Source: Lineus longissimus (lineage: Eukaryota > Nemertea > Pilidiophora > Heteronemertea > Lineidae). From it: a DNA stretch of 64,000 nucleotides. The position numbers and the translations under genes are program-made. The stretch lies in contig NC_088315.1 in the NCBI RefSeq assembly GCF_910592395.1, forward strand, positions 250,501 to 314,500, given 5' to 3'. The notes under the pieces are model-generated. The model was not told the origin of the DNA. It saw nothing but the letters and a program-made list of their open reading frames with translations, and ran no database searches. Shown here one piece after another: positions 37,201-48,626 of the stretch; within the stretch, counting starts at the first letter, position 1, and each line of letters starts with the position of its first letter.

Positions 37201-40200
37201 TGAAATAATGCTTGTCGCCTTCCTTTCCAGAAGAGGAAGTTCCTGGCACTGTTGAGTTTGGTGGAAGTGAAGAAGCTGAGATGATCGAACCAGAGCCAAC
37301 AGAAATGCCAACACTACACACTGAAGTTCTGACACCAGAGGCGCAGCCTGAAGATCAACTAGAAGCCGCACTTGGCGGAGGTAACACAGAGTCTGAAGTG
37401 GTCGACGATGCATTTTTCTCAACAGCTTTCCATAACAAGCAACGGCCATTCAATGAAATAGTCTCATCGGTGCAGGGAAACTTTAACTTTCTCCAAGATT
37501 CACAAATAGATCTCGAGACGAGTAGATCACCACATATGGACCCCGCAGTGGTAGCGGCTCACCCCATGCCACAGAGTTTGTCCCATCATCAGACAGGTGC
37601 GTACCGTTTGTCACCTAGAGAAAGTCTCTTTATCTTACTACGTACCAGAAATTGATTTAAAATTTGGCTAAAATGAAACTCTTTTCTCTGAATTGGTGGT
37701 GAAGAAGTCATCAGGCCTCTCCTCTCCCTGCACCCTGTCCCTAGTTCTCGGCCGCAGTTCTTGATAGTCTTTGAAAGCTGGTATATGTATGATGTGTTAC
37801 TCTCACTGGGTATCCTTTCATCTTGGAGTGATCAGCTATCGATCTCATTGTTTACATCTGTGGGTGTAGATCTTGTAAGTTTCAGCTGTATGTTTGATAT
37901 CCTGAGATTTTGGCTAATTCATTTAGTGCTGATTCTTTCCAGATTCAAGTTTAACGCAAGGTCTGACTTCTCAAACGTATCAAAGTTCAACGTACGTCAC
38001 AGGAGATAAAGAGACGGATTCACAAAAATCGTCCCAGCAATCTTCGCATGTTACGTCTCAAACAGGAGCACCCTCTTTAGTCAACCAGAGTGAACTAGAC
38101 AATACATATTCGCAAAACTACGCCAGCCATTTGTCACATAGCCTACAGGATTCTTCACTACACTCTATGGTGAATCAATCATCGGATTTAACATCGCACG
38201 GTTCACAGTCTGCATCAACGATTGGACAAACGAGCCATGCGCCAAATACAGAAACCTCGGTGTTACCGCCACAGCCGATACCAATGCCGAATCAAACATC
38301 TTTAGGACAGACACCCAGCCAGCAGGAGTTAGCCAACCAGGTGAGTGACCATGACCACTTCTGAAGCCTCTGCGCGTTACACTTGTTGACTGGGCATTGT
38401 GCTGATGTTTCATTCTGTTTCTGTCGTTCAGGTTAACCTCCACTGTTATGTTGACAATCTTTGCAGGAAAAGAAGTTTTCAATGAATGCGAATGCGGCTG
38501 TATTCCACTCTATCTATAGTCAGCAGACGGGAACCTACCAGCCTGGACAAGACACGACGGCGGATGGTAGTAATCAGCAGGACAAGGATGACAATACTCA
38601 GAGAGGACAAAACGACTACCAGTGTAAGTCATTCTCACCCGGGTGTTTGATCATCTATCAAATCTGGCCTTTAATGGTGCCTTGGCCCTTTAGTGAACTG
38701 AGCAGGAATGGCCTGCCAACATTGACACCAGTTATGCTGAGTGTTAACCAAGTAAAGTAGAAACCTCATTGTATTCAACTTGCTTTCTTCAGCGAGTTAC
38801 AACAACTACGGACGCATGAACAACAACAACCGAGGAGGTCGTGGCAGCCGGGGAGGTGATCGTGGTGGTCGGGGAGGTAGCATGTCAAACGGCTACAACT
38901 CGCGCGGCGGAAACAACAACAGCCGAGGAGGTGCACCGTTTAGTAACCGGAGCATGAGTGGAAGCAGTGGTTTCAACGGTGGCGGCCGTTCAGGCAATAA
39001 CCGAGGTTGGTTCCTTTTGATTTGACACATCACGTGGCTTGCTCTCTTCTATCTTCTTCTCAGTATCCTGCGTGAGAGGAATCTTTAACATGAGAAGCTA
39101 GGCAGATGGTATGGGGGCACCATGTGTGAGTTGTAACCAGTGCACCATGGTCTTGAATAGCTGACATCAGTTGGCGGTTGCCATTGATAGCCACAACAAA
39201 CTAATCTGCATTGAACTGAAGACTGTGTGGCAACATTCCACATGATCTGTTGTTCGTTAAGTCTTTCTTCACGTTTGTGGTGGCTCTCAATGACTCCCAC
39301 CAGCTGGTACGAAACCAACTGTTGAAGACAGTCTTCAGTTTGCCTTTCTCCTACTCCATGTTTTCATGCAGTTGTTCTTGATCATCTGGTGTTCTGGTTA
39401 GATTGTGCAGCATGGGGATTTTGTTTTATGATTACACAGACTATAATCTACTCAGTTCATATCTCGCATTGAGTCAGTTGGATATCTAAAACTAGCAGCC
39501 CTCGTACTGTGGCCACTTTTTTGCCTCAACCTATCATTTCTAACTTCCTGCAACCCTCCACCGTATTGGTGACTCCTGACCTGAATAAAGCATGTATATA
39601 GCTGGAGTGTTTTCTCAACTAATAGGTTGGCATCTTGTGATGCATGTTTACCTCAAACTCCTCCCCAAATGATACCTGTGCGATCACTTACAAAAGATGT
39701 CTTGTATGGAACCTAACCAGTAAACATATTGGTTTTACAAGTCTTGATGTGTGAATGTGTTGTGCGAATGGTCAGTTGAGTTTTAGGAAGTGAATCTGTG
39801 ACAAAAGTCAGATAAGCGTATGATCGCACAGCAATGGATCCGCCCCATGATTGTCTTGCTAGTATCAGTCACAGAAAAACCATTTCATTTGGGGCGTTGC
39901 CTTGTTGACCTGCTAACTGACTGAGTTACCAAACGTTAGTCATCACCGCTAAGCGATCGATGATCAACGTCAGGCAAACAAATGGAACAAACTGTTGTGT
40001 TTGTCTGAACTCGTTTCAAAACACAAGGTCTACAATGTGCACTAGGGCTGTTAGGGTTCTCCCTCTCAACGCCCTCTACACTGCTCGTACAGAACTCAGT
40101 ACTTACAATGTGCTGTCTCCGTTTCATAGTCGCCTACAACCAGGGTGGCAGTGGCTACCAGGCTAGGACTGACTCCTACAGGCCTGAGGGGGGCTTCCAA

Positions 40201-41440
40201 CAAGCTGGTTATAACAACTCCTCTTATGGCGGTGGTTACAAGAATCGGGGAACCAGCTCTCGGGGCTCAGGCGTGCGAGGAAATTGTAAGTAGCTGACAT
40301 TGGGTGGGTTTCATTTGTGTTTCTGTTGTTGCTTTGGCTTCTTCTTGTTGATGTTGTTGCTGCTCTGCCCTCTTCTTGATTGAGTGGAACCTCCCCTGAC
40401 CCTGTCAGAAGTGTTAGCCGGGCAGCCTGTCTGGAGAACCTCTTCTAGCCTAGTATATTATCTTGTCTTTGATTGAGAATGTTTTGAAAACTTGAAAAAA
40501 CTGTGTGTGATGTAGTTTGAGTCTTGTATTCCTCAACTGATTGGTGAATGTAAATTGTGTCTGTAAATTAGTGAGTGTAAATCAAGAAATGAATGTCCTG
40601 TGTCAAGTTGACCTTTGTACACATTGACCAAATGTACCAGCTTGGCTCATGTTCTTACTCTTTCTGTCGTTGTGTTTTGGGCTTCATGGGAGAATCCACC
40701 ATTAGGATTTCTGACGAGGGTGTTGTCAGTCCCATTTCTGGTGACAACCAGGCCACCGGGAACACACTTGCAATGACTGCTTGTTATCTGCAGGGCCAGC
40801 AGTTAAGATCATGCTCACATCCCTATCACAAGTCTGTCATAAGTCACCACAAGCATAAAATCACAACTGTGCCCCCCTTGATTTGTATGTATGATTATGT
40901 GTTCTCTGTTTTGTGTATGGTTCACCAGTTCGCTGCTTGACTCATTTTGTTCAGAATGCAAACAATAACCTCTTCACTCGAATCCTTGGCTATTTGCCTT
41001 TACATTGTTCTGTTTAATGTTCTCTCATTTGAAGTTATTGTCATCCTCTAGTGTATACAAGTTCAGCTAATGAACCACCAGTCAATGCTTTCTTGCTATT
41101 AGGGTCGTTACCTATTTCTATGAATAAGGGTCCAAAACTGTCATGATAATGATGACATATATGTTTTTGTAATTTCATCGTGACAGTTGGGACCGTTTTT
41201 TTTGTGTCCAATCAACGCTTTACTGCTCATTCCCATCCATTGTGTATTTGAGTGGTTGAGGAGATGAGGCAGATTGAGTGAGTTATTAACTAAATACTGT
41301 GTCATTCTCCTGTTGCAGCCATGCGAGGCAGTGGTGGGCCCCCACGCGGAGGTAACAACACGTGGCGCGGTGGCCGAGGTGGCAACAACGGTAAAGCCAA
41401 CATGGGTTACCAATCTCAAGGCCAGACGAACATGGTGTAA
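34280..41440 (+). CDS. CAPRIN: Caprin family RNA-binding protein, eleven exons
   Basis: Caprins are cytoplasmic RNA-binding proteins that partner with G3BP in stress granules and control mRNA translation. Exons: 34280-34393, 35134-35196, 35718-35966, 36396-36475, 36753-37003 (or to 37015), 37231-37596, 37943-38340, 38467-38623, 38793-39005, 40130-40285 and 41319-41440; 722 residues with the shorter exon 5. The N-terminal HR1 region is clear: KQILNIVDKKIRNLEKRKGKLD, NPDQVEAVSRYDQVLQNL, VLDSMGGE, LLEGKEKDVIGTTYKELKN. The G3BP-binding motif is present as FNFLQDSQID followed by MDPAVVAAHPM. A Gln/Ser/Thr-rich middle and a MNANAAVF block precede RGG/GNN-rich exons (RGGRGSRGGDRGGRGG) that should bind RNA. 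The stop is TAA after GQTNMV, comparable to the end of vertebrate CAPRIN1. Introns may hide alternative exons. Confidence 0.93.
37004..37230 (+). other. CAPRIN intron with a GC donor or a weak GT donor
   Basis: The coding phase demands one leftover base before the acceptor at 37230. Two donors give it: ATAG|GCGAGT at 37004, a good GC-AG consensus, and TTTG|GTAGTG at 37016, a weak GT donor. They differ by 12 nt (four residues, GEFF or similar). Confidence 0.55.
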
Positions 41441-43230
41441 CCAAGTGACAGGTAGCAACACGACAACAACTCACAAGTTTGAAAGTTAACGATGGAATCA
41501 TGTTTTGCTATGATGGACTACGATGGGGCAACGCTGTGTATTTTGTGTTTAATGGACACAGGATAGTGTTCGTTGAAGGAGGACTGTTGTACCCTAGGTG
41601 ACAGGCCGATATTTATTTTGTGATAATTTTCTAGGACAGAAAGACGTAATTAAGGCTTTGTTTGCAAGATTAAAGATGTGTTATGATTTTGTTTGCCCAG
41701 ATGTAGGTCACATCATTTATGGATACCATGGTTTAATACAACTTTCAAACTCGTGAGTGAGATGTTGGTTCACGACAACTTGTAGGCGTGGAACGGCACG
41801 ATCTCAACAAGCAACAACCACACTCGCAGCAGAACAAACTGATTCTGCCCAACTAAGATCAGAATGGAAATGTCAACGTCGGTATGAAATCATTGACAAG
41901 GTTTGGAGGAAACAGAGGGTGTCACTGCTGTGAAACTGTTCCATTTCATGTACTTCTTCTTCAAGTCATAACTTCACCTCCCCAATTCCCTGTATCGACT
42001 CTTCTAGTTTAAAAGCATTTGGAGAGTCCATTCAGGGTGTAAAGGTGGTCATACAAGAATCATCTAGATGTCTTCAAACTTGCTGTAACATTGATTGTCA
42101 CAACTCCTGCTAACCTGTAGGATTTTCATTTAATGCTGTTTATAGACAAAAAACTAAGAAAAAAGTTCAGCCTTCCAATCATTCCACTAAAAGGCTTATC
42201 TGTTTCATAAAAAAATCGTAAAAATTTCCCAAAAAAGCTTCTTGAATGCCTTCAAGTGGAATGGTTGGTTGTTTGTGTTAGAATAGCCGACCTCCGTTCT
42301 GAAGAGCGTTTCAGAACTGTTACATTGTAGCAACCAAAGCCCCCCAGCTAAATCCTTGAATGAAAAACCAATTCAAAAAGATATGCACAATTGCAGAAAT
42401 TTTACCATAATGTGCTATGCGTGATGAGAATTTCAGAAATTTGTCATCCTGAAGAATTTAGTAGTTCCAGCTAGAATGTCATATCATTTTCACCTACAGG
42501 TCGTAAATAATGCACAGGGCAACTCATAGAGGAATTCGGCATGCATATGTTTAAGAGGAAGTCTGAAGAATTACTATTCAGAAACATATTTGAAAATTCG
42601 TAAACCATGTAACAATGCTAAATAGTGTTGATTTTCTTCTGAAAAGTATGTGTGTGGGAGAAACTGGCTATACTTTGAAAAGTTGTCCACAGTTGCTTCA
42701 AGGAGTAGGGGCCAGCACATAGCGGGAGTTGTGGCAAAGCTTTTCATTGAGTACTTTGTTCTGTTTGCATACATCTGTGTCGGCTAGTGCTAGCTTGATG
42801 GCTGGAGGCTCGAGGCAAGTGTTCTGGTGACAGAAGTGTCCGCCAGCTCGATGGCTTCCGACTCCGCTAGCCTAATGGCTGGAGACTCCGGGAAAGTGTA
42901 CTTGTGACATCAGAAGGAATGGACGGAGGGGTGTTGAACACTGTCACCACTTGTCCCATGTTTTGGTTGTCACTAAGTTTATATTTTTTAAATTCCAGCC
43001 AGTTTTCTTATGTTTGTATTCAGAAAGAAGTAAAGCAGAGAATGCATCGAAAACAAATTCATTTGCTTCATGTTCATGATTTGTTTTAAGTTGCTACAGA
43101 ATTGGATCAGATTCTCTAGATGTGTGTGGACCAGAGGTTGTAACATGGGTAATCTTTGTCCCCAGGATATTCTTCATCCCCATGGTTCACCTGGCTAAGT
43201 TCCAATTAATCTTTTAGCATCAACATCATG
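41441..43230 (+). other. CAPRIN 3' UTR and downstream sequence
   Basis: A long AT-rich non-coding stretch. The nearest polyadenylation-like hexamer is ATTAAA at 41669-41674; no AATAAA is seen close by, so the true 3' end is uncertain. A short diverged duplication with GATGGCTGGAG(G/A)CTC occurs around 42785-42905. No protein is recognised. Confidence 0.45.
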
Positions 43231-43514
43231 TTGTGACTTCCTCATCTCTCGCATCATGTTGTCAACACGGTGGAGCAGCCAGGACTGATTCGGCCTGGTT
43301 GTGACTTCCTCATCTCTCTCATCATGTTGTCAACACGGTGCAGCAGCCAGGACTGATTCGGCCTGGCTGTGACTGCCTCATCTCTCTCACCATGTAGACA
43401 ACTTGGCAGAGCAGCCAAGACTAATTTGGCCTGGCTGTGACTGTCTCATCTCTCTCGACATATTAACAACTAGGCAGTGCGGGAAGACTGATGCAGCCTG
43501 GCTGTGACTGTCTC
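43231..43514. repeat. 68-bp minisatellite, block 1, about 4 copies
   Basis: Units carry GTCAACACGGTGGAGCAGCC, AGGACTGATTCGGCCTGG and CTGTGACTTCCTCATCTCTC at 68-bp spacing. They share sequence with the larger block at 45304-46242, from which they are separated by about 1.8 kb. Confidence 0.95.
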
Positions 43515-45138
43515 CCGAATCAAAGCAAAATCATGAAGGCCATGGCACTATTTCGTCCGTCTTCTGTCATGGTACAGGCAACTGCAATTAAGATTGGTGA
43601 AATCCCAATATCATTCTGTCTGTGGGATGTCGAAACAATCAAGCTCTGCCAGCTGCTTATCTATTCAGATTGTGAAGGCCTTGACACAACCTAAAAACTC
43701 TGAAACAACTACCCTCTGCCAGCTGGATATCTGGTCAGATTGGGAAGACCTTGACACAACCTAGAAATTACACCAAGGTTACCACTAATAAACTTTCGAG
43801 ACGACAGGACAGCCTACTTGACAACCATAATCTTCCAGCTGGTTATCTGGTCAGGTTGGGAAGACATTGACACAACCTTCAAAGGGTCTTAGCTGTAGAA
43901 GACAACATTACACTTGCGTTCTACATGGGTGATACAAGACAACTGATTTGGTTGTACCATGGTAATCATCTCACAAGGACGGACAATGGAACAACCAACC
44001 TCTGCCAGCTGGTTATCTGATCTCACGAGACTGGCAGTACACAATATCTACCTGACAACTCTTTAAGTACAACTTGAGTACTACTTGGGACCACAGTCAT
44101 CTTAAACGTGCCACCAAAATGACGTCAATATCTACATAAAAATACTTTACTTGATCAATTTGTCTACAGTGTAATTTTGGAAAGAAGCCCTCAAATTCGT
44201 TGTCAGTCCTCGTTAGATTTTTAGCCGTAGCAGCCAACAGCTGGTCTCAAATCATCCACAACAATCAACAGAACATTGGGTTTCTGGGAATGTGCGATAC
44301 CTGAAACAAATGCTAACACAACCGAGATGAAAGTGGATACAGAATTGTGACAAAGATACTGATGATAACATCACACATGCCAATGGAGTATTTAATTGTG
44401 CTGGCTCCTCAATTAGAAATTACTCGAAGAGAAATTTGTCCAAGAGACATCTCCAATAATCATATGGACAGTCTCATCAGTCAGTCGGTCCTCAAGACAT
44501 TTCTAATAAACATGGGGACAATCTCTTCCGAGTGGTAATCTGTCCAATTGACCACGACCAAGTATCTGATTTATAGTAGGGGCCTATATGTAGACTAAGC
44601 CTGTGGTCTGCTGGTATGACCCATATTTTGGGTATTGTAAAATTGTTATGACAAATATATTAAAAAAACTCTTACATTAAAATATCGATTAGTGTAATAG
44701 GTATCTATCGATAAAATCAAGATCACTTTCAGGTTGATATTTCTTGAGATGAAAACGAAAGAACATATTAGTGAAGGCACATTAGCAAAACCAAAATATT
44801 GATCTTTCAGAATTTAGTTAGGTATCAAACTTTCGTTTCTCTGCTCAACGTATGTGAGGTAGTCGTGATCGCGTAATAGACGAACGCCTGCTGACCTAAT
44901 ACTCGTAGCACAGTGACATGTGCATATCTTTGCTAATTTTGACTATTTAGCTATACAGCCATGTATATGCAACATAGTTAATTATTTCTAAGATATGCAT
45001 GCATGCATGCCATGGTGACCAAATTGAGAATCACCGATTGTTGATGTATGGGACATGACCTATCCGCCCATGATGCAGCCATTGCAGGCCCCTACATCAA
45101 TTGTGAAATAAGGACACATTATTTTATCCTTAGGGTAA
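43515..45138. other. stretch between minisatellite blocks
   Basis: Diverged copies of a ~90-bp sequence containing CTCTGCCAGCTGGTTATCTGG and TTGACACAACCT occur from about 43630 to 44030. The rest is AT-rich and unrecognised. (ATGC)n lies near 44994-45010. Confidence 0.5.
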
Positions 45139-45303
45139 GCAATGAGGGGAAACACTCAAAAACAGAAACACTCTAAAACATTACACTGGCACCCCGACAT
45201 GCTCGTCTTCTATGAGAAGGAAAAGGAGGTCCTAATCATCGAGATAGCTGTCAGCTCCGACAGACACGTCCTAGCACGTGCGGAGGAGAAACGATCGAAG
45301 TAC
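45139..45303 (+). pseudogene. LINE-type retroelement C-terminal fragment
   Basis: The frame reads KTLHWHPDMLVFYEKEKEVL, IIEIAVSSDRHV and ARAEEKRSKY. The pattern (W-x-PD-x(3)-hydrophobic-x(2)-K-x(5-6)-IIEIAV-x(2)-D ... E-K-x(2)-KY) is that of the region after the reverse transcriptase in many metazoan LINEs, similar to a restriction-like PD-(D/E)xK nuclease. No reverse transcriptase is present upstream. The frame is cut off by the 68-bp minisatellite directly after KY. Confidence 0.55.
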
Positions 45304-46242
45304 TGTGGCTGTGACCATCTCATCTCTCTCATCATGTTAACAACACGGTGGAGCAGCCAGGACTGATTCGGCCTGGCTGTGACTTCCTCATCTCTCTCAC
45401 CATGTTGACAACTTGGCAGAGCAGCCAAGACTAATTTGGCCTGGCTGTGACTGTCTCATCTCTCTCACCATATTAACAACTAGGCTGTGCGGCGAAGACT
45501 GATGCCGCCTGGCTGTGACTGTCTCATCTCTCTCACCATATAGACAACTTGGCAGAGCAGCCAAGACTGATTTGGCCTGGCTGTGACTGTCTCTCATCTC
45601 TCTCACCATATTAACAACTAGGCAGTGCGGCGAAGATTGATGCGGCCTGGCTGTGACTGTCTCATTACTCTCATCATGTTGTCAACACGGTGGAGCAGCC
45701 AGGACTGATTCGGCCTGGTTGTGACTTCCTCATCTCTCTCATCATGTTGTCAACACGGTGGAGCAGCCAGGACTGATTCGGCCTGGCTGTGACTGCCTCA
45801 TCTCTTTCACCATGTTGACAACTTGGCAGAGCAGCCAAGACTGATTTGGCCTGGCTGTGACTGTCTCATCTCTCTCACCATAATTATTGTCAACACGGTG
45901 GAGCAGCCAGAACTGATTCGGCCTGGCTCTGACTGTCCCATCTCTCTCGCCTTATTAACAACTAGGCAGTGCGGCGAAGATTGATGCGGCCTGGCTGTGA
46001 CTGTCTCATCACTCGCATCATGTTGTCAACGCGGTGGAGCAGCCAGGACTGATTCGGCCTGGTTGTGACTTCCTCATCTCTCTCATCATGTTGTCAACAC
46101 GGTGGAGCAGCCAGGACTGATTTGGCCTGGCTGTGACTTCCTCATCTCTTTCACCATGTTGACAACTTGGCAGAGCAGCCAATGGCTGTGACTGTCTCAT
46201 CTCTCTCATCATGTTGTCAGCACGATGGAGGAGCCAGGACTG
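45304..46242. repeat. 68-bp minisatellite, block 2, about 13 copies
   Basis: The same unit family as block 1, with two main variants (CAACACGGTGGAGCAGCC and CAACTTGGCAGAGCAGCC or AACTAGGCAGTGCGGCG). Length changes occur in several units. It begins abruptly inside a retroelement fragment. Confidence 0.95.
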
Positions 46243-46331
46243 TCAAACAGTTGTGTGAGCTCACTAGAGCTTGCACTTACATAATAGTGTAAAACTAAAA
46301 TTTATATAATATATATATATATGTATATAAA

Positions 46332-46742
46332 ACCGTCATCGGATGCGCATCCGATATGCCACGAGATCCTTTACCGCCAATTCCCTTACCGTCTTCGGAT
46401 GCGCATCCGATATGCCACGAGATCCTTCACCGTCAATTCCCTTACCGTCTTCGGATCCGATACGCCACGAGATCCTTCACCGTCAATTCCCTTACCGTCT
46501 TCGGATGCGCATCCGATATGCCACGAGATCCTTTACCGTCAATTTCTTTACCGTCATCGGATGCGCATCCGATATGCCACGAGATCCTTCACCGTCAATT
46601 CCCTTACCGTCTTCGGATGCGCATCCGATATGCCACGAGATCCTTTACCGTCAATTTCTTTACCGTCATCGGATGCGCATCCGATATGCCACGAGTTTTT
46701 TTGTTACCTCACCGTCAATTCCTATACCGTCATGGATGCCAC
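46332..46742. repeat. 56-bp minisatellite with a 16-bp palindrome
   Basis: About 7 units containing TCGGATGCGCATCCGA, ATGCCACGAGATCC and ACCGTCAATTCCCTTACCGT. One unit lacks 8 bp (GGATCCGATACGCC at 46453). The repeat has no stop codon in any plus-strand frame, and since 56 is not a multiple of three each frame runs through all units. Long overlapping open frames (up to 190 codons) result and are not genes. Confidence 0.95.
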
Positions 46743-48227
46743 GAGCTTTGTTCGCGTTGTAAAGGTTTCGGGGATACGACTAATGCATGCGAGCACCGTC
46801 GGCGGAACCCCAAACCGCCCTCTCGATCTATCCGTAAGAACAAATCACTCTCGTGACCGTCACATTTACGGACTCCGGACCTCCAGACTTTAGAGACCGA
46901 GCTTTTCTTTACCTTACAATTACTGTATACTCGGCGCCTCACTTATATGTGTTGTTTTTTTCACATACATTGTTCTCGTGGTTTACGGAAAAGTAGGCCT
47001 AAAATGTTATAGTGTCTAAAAACAATATTCAGTTAATGGAATTACACTTTTTTCCATTACTGCTTGCTTGATATTGCCCTAACAACTTTTTCATGAATCA
47101 ATTTTGAGCATTATGTTTACAACGTAGTTATTATAGCACGAATTATGAGTCTAAAATGCCAAATACTTGCAACTATTATGTTAATCACTGAAATCTTAGT
47201 GTACTAATTGCTCGCTATAAGCTAGGTTATTGCGCCCCTAAACCAACGTACTGACAACGCTACCTCCCCGTAACTCAAACTTTAACGTGAGTTAATTGTA
47301 ATCTTACTCTCTATATACCAAAGTGATTTACCTAGGAATACAGTTGCACTTCACTGAAAACTAATGATGTGTTGATGAGTTCAATGAATCCTTCGATTCC
47401 TTTGGTTTTCTTGGCGAACTGACGTCCGACAATCAATGACCCGTTGACGTGTACCTGCAATACGCCATTGCCGTAGTGTGTAAACAGATCTATTTTTGGA
47501 CGAAACTCAGCCCCTCACAAACTTTGGTCCATTTCGCCAATGATGACACTGCTTCTAGACTGTACCACAGCACTTTAAGCTGTAGCAGCGCTAAGCAAGA
47601 GTCATGAAGACAAATGTCCGCTGCCAGCCGCTGCTGGACCAACCCCCTCGCCCGCCCCCCATCATGATATCAGATTCAGAGGCCTGGCTGAGCCCTGTGA
47701 TTTAGCCAAATTCAATATGATTCTTTTCTACTGTGATGTTAAGGCCCTTGTGTCATGCAGCGTATTCGGTAGCACCGGTACACAACTTATGTTAAACCGC
47801 GACGTCTGCTGCAATTCAAATTGCATATGACGCCAACGGAAATGTGGCGACTTGTTTCTCCAATCTTTTAGTGAAAAGTGACCAGCCCACCAGGTAGAGT
47901 GTCCACCATCTCCCAAGAAATTGATGGCATTCCCTCTTTTAGACAATGACCCCCCCTCCTCTTGGTGGAAAAAATGGCTACGTTTGTAGGTGTTGGGTTA
48001 TGTAAGAGATCAACGAAATGAATACCAGTACTGAATAGGCCTAACACACATGAAGGTGTCGCTGCACTCATTGGAAACACAGACTTGACTTTCTGTCTTA
48101 TTCAAATTTACCACTATACTTTTAAAATAGTCCTGCGAACAAACATTTTAAAATCATTTTCAAAATTACCCGCCTGACAGTTTATCTCATTATACAGCCA
48201 CGTGGCTATTTTAATCTTCATTTTAAT
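46743..48227. other. AT-rich intergenic stretch with an orphan minus-strand frame
   Basis: Mostly unrecognised. The exception is a coding-looking minus-strand segment at 47332-47511, described separately. Confidence 0.45.
47332..47511 (-). other. possible orphan exon or gene relic
   Basis: On the minus strand an open run ends at TAG (47332-47334) and reads EFRPKIDLFTHYGNGVLQVH, then VNGSLIVGRQFAKKTKG and IEGFIELINTSLVF. It looks protein-like (a beta-hairpin VLQVHVNGSLIVG followed by a helix). Upstream the frame has a TGA, two codons before EFRP, preceded by MDQSL. I do not recognise the family and see no convincing splice acceptor. It may be the last exon of an unrecognised gene, a pseudogene or chance. 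Confidence 0.25.
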
Positions 48228-48515
48228 GGCTATTGCAGATTGTACCTGGTCAGCCTGTAACCACATGTGTCCCTGACTCAGTGGGGGCTATTGCAGATTG
48301 TACCTGGTCAGCCTGTAACCACATGTGTCCCTGACTCAGTGGGGGCTATTGCAGATTGTACCTGGTCAGCCTGTAACCACATGTGTCCCTGACTCAGTGG
48401 GGGCTATTGCAGATTGTACCTGGTCAGCCTGTAACCACATGTGTCCCTGACTCAGTGGGGGCTATTGCAGATTGTACCTGGTCAGCCTGTAACCACATGT
48501 GTCCCAGACTCAGTC
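48228..48515. repeat. 58-bp minisatellite, five copies
   Basis: Units begin GGCTATTGCAGATTGTACCT and are virtually identical. The array ends about 110 bp before the WDR76 start codon, so it lies in or next to that promoter. Confidence 0.97.
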
Positions 48516-48626
48516 GTTGAAATAACCACTCTCCTTATATATACAACCAGGAAGCTATGCACGTTTGGCTTGTAAATGTTCGATCCATTTACTACGTGTA
48601 ACTCTAAGGATCACCAGGAAGACGAA

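Noticed and set aside
43231-46242. CRISPR-like spacing of the minisatellites
   Set aside because: Repeats have no unique spacers, there are no cas genes, and the genome is eukaryotic.
46321-46893. 190-codon frame and overlapping 139- and 166-codon frames, one ending in a zinc-knuckle-like CHELCSRCKGFG
   Set aside because: Products of a stop-free 56-bp repeat; Cys spacing does not fit CCHC and there is no gag-like context.
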